Made by a program: the position numbers and the translations under genes
Origin: Flavobacteriales bacterium UBA5081
GTDB lineage: Bacteria; Bacteroidota; Bacteroidia; Flavobacteriales_E; Vicingaceae
Assembly (NCBI GenBank): GCA_002415785.1
Contig: DIAJ01000034.1
Coordinates: 1 to 64,000 of the forward strand
Direction: 5' to 3'
DNA: 64,000 bases
In this document: positions 62,877 to 64,000 of the stretch, one piece after another
Layout of the letters: the number at the start of each line of letters is the position of its first letter
Position numbering within the stretch: the stretch's first letter is position 1
Notes under the pieces: model-generated
Seen by the model: only the letters and a program-made list of their open reading frames with translations
Told to the model about the DNA's origin: nothing
The model's database searches: none

Positions 62877-64000
62877 TGCGCTTTTTAACCCTCTTCTGCT
62901 TCTCTTTATTGTTTTTTAGCTTGTCAGCACAAAACTGGCAACAGCTAAACGACTACCCCTCAAGTGGAGTAGATGATGGAACTGCTTTTGTAATTGGTGA
63001 TAAAGCTTATTGTGGTACCGGAATAGTTGATTGGTTTGCTTCTCAGAGAAACTTTTATGCTTTTGATTTAAATACAGAAAGTTGGACTGCAATTGCTTTT
63101 TTGCCTCTAGGCTGGGAAAGACAATATGCCAACGGCTTTGCTTCTGACTCATTTGGCTATGTCTTTGGTGGTTATAATGGGAAATTTTTAAATGATCTGT
63201 GGCGTTATGATCCGCACAACGACCAATGGCAAGAAATGACACCTCTGCCTGACAGCGGAAGAAGTGGAGCAGCTTCTTTTGTAGTTGATAGTATGGCATA
63301 CATTATTGGAGGAAAAAACGACAGCTCACAAGCGCTAAGCGAAGTTTGGGCTTACAATATGAACAATGACAGTTGGGTGCAAAAGAGCAATTTGCCTTTT
63401 GGCGGCAGATGGCGTTCGGGGGCAAATTCAAACGACAGTTTGGGGTTTTTGGCTTTTGGAATGGACGACACTTTGCGCTACTGTCAGGAACTTTTCGAAT
63501 ACAACCCTCTAACAGACAGTTGGACAAAGTTGAGTGATTTTCCCAATGGAGGAAGAAATTATGTAAAAATGCACTTGATTAACGGCAAGCTACTTGCTTT
63601 TGGTGGAGAAGACAACAGTAATACTTTTCTTAATGAACTTTGGAGCTATGACTTACAATTCAACAGTTGGGAAGAATTGAATCCATTGCCGGAAGAAGGG
63701 CGTAGAGGTGGAATGAGTTTTCAATTTCAAAATGCATTTTATTATACAACCGGCTTAATTAAAAACGAAGGGCGCACAAAAGAAAGTTGGAAATATGAAG
63801 AACCCACTTCATTAAAAGAAAACGGTTGGGTTCCAAAGATTAAACTTTACCCAAATCCTGTACAAACTGTGTTAACAATTGAGCATCCTACTTTAGTTGC
63901 TAATGAGCAATGGCATTTTGAACTACGGAGCAGCAAAGGCTTGTTACTTAAAAATCAGCAGATGTATGGATCAATCACGCGAATTCAAATGGAGAGTCTT
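62876..64000 (+). CDS. Kelch-repeat protein with T9SS sorting tail (partial, cut by window edge)
   Basis: Open from the ATG at 62876 to the last base, at least 375 residues. Signal peptide (MRFLTLFCFSLLFFSLSAQ). About five kelch blades of the form G-Y-V-F-G-G...W-R-Y-D-P...W-x-x-M-x-x-L-P, which should build a beta-propeller. From about 321 a type A C-terminal sorting domain begins with IKLYPNPVQTVLTI, so the product should be secreted by the type IX system. The stop lies beyond the window. It overlaps the RidA gene by one base and is presumably cotranscribed. Confidence 0.88.
   Translation, partial: MRFLTLFCFSLLFFSLSAQNWQQLNDYPSSGVDDGTAFVIGDKAYCGTGIVDWFASQRNFYAFDLNTESWTAIAFLPLGWERQYANGFASDSFGYVFGGYNGKFLNDLWRYDPHNDQWQEMTPLPDSGRSGAASFVVDSMAYIIGGKNDSSQALSEVWAYNMNNDSWVQKSNLPFGGRWRSGANSNDSLGFLAFGMDDTLRYCQELFEYNPLTDSWTKLSDFPNGGRNYVKMHLINGKLLAFGGEDNSNTFLNELWSYDLQFNSWEELNPLPEEGRRGGMSFQFQNAFYYTTGLIKNEGRTKESWKYEEPTSLKENGWVPKIKLYPNPVQTVLTIEHPTLVANEQWHFELRSSKGLLLKNQQMYGSITRIQMESL

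Noticed and set aside
62916..63527. Two minus-strand open frames near the right edge
   Set aside because: They lie antisense to the kelch gene, whose frame has a signal peptide, repeats and a sorting domain.
1..64000. CRISPR array or rRNA operon
   Set aside because: I saw no regularly spaced identical repeats and no rRNA sequence in the window.

Overview
The window looks like a chromosome segment of a low-GC member of Bacteroidota, most likely Flavobacteriales. Supporting marks are type IX secretion components (a PorZ-like protein and a kelch protein with a type A sorting tail), TAnnTTTG -7 boxes in front of many genes, families typical of the phylum (DUF4837, DUF4175, CarboxypepD_reg-like, PorT-type barrels, MORN_2/YwqK repeats), weak Shine-Dalgarno signals and 3'-to-5' neighbourhoods such as recO-porZ. 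Species cannot be named from the sequence alone. Layout: 0.4-2.9 kb holds a DUF502 membrane protein, a coiled-coil exported protein and a TlpA-like lipoprotein in overlapping order. 3.4-5.3 kb has an M28 peptidase and rpiB. 5.8-12.4 kb has a MORN_2 protein and a giant eight-PAS HisKA_2 kinase overlapping its LytTR response regulator. 12.4-17.4 kb is a tandem segmental duplication of a two-gene module (lipoprotein with variable Cys-rich tail plus CarboxypepD_reg-like partner); the copy boundary carries relics of the 3' ends of the two flanking genes. 17.6-26.1 kb is housekeeping: tatA, gatA, a LysM transglycosylase, a DUF4837 lipoprotein, an MFS transporter, recO and porZ. 26.2-29.9 kb has tRNA-Arg(TCG) with a duplicated 3' end, a decayed methyltransferase, and mnmG bracketed by two parS-type sites, then ybeY. 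29.9-36.6 kb has an RsbW-like ATPase, a DUF4175 coiled-coil protein, an rRNA methyltransferase, gltX and folB. 36.6-43.1 kb is an accessory island described below. 43.1-64 kb returns to core functions: yebC, barrel proteins, an ECF sigma/anti-sigma pair, a pseudouridine synthase, an AsmA-like protein, a histidine kinase with hemW, an RND efflux operon, an aldo/keto reductase, Hsp20, RidA and a kelch protein cut by the right edge. The most interesting feature is the folB-yebC interval. Intact folB is followed by five separate copies of its own 3' end (about 36670, 37477, 38977, 41010 and 42914), each sitting at the far end of a block of unrelated cargo. Several copies differ from folB mainly at synonymous positions, so they look like once-functional folB ends from diverged relatives rather than simple local decay. 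The cargo includes an AAA15 ATPase/RloB pair (an anti-phage candidate), an orphan two-gene operon, a zinc-ribbon membrane protein, a frameshifted unknown gene and an exported CarboxypepD_reg-like protein. No integrase is present. This fits serial insertion at the folB 3' end, in which each event supplies a new gene end and displaces the old one. Similar 3'-end relics occur at the tRNA-Arg and at the oxidoreductase gene near 14.4 kb.
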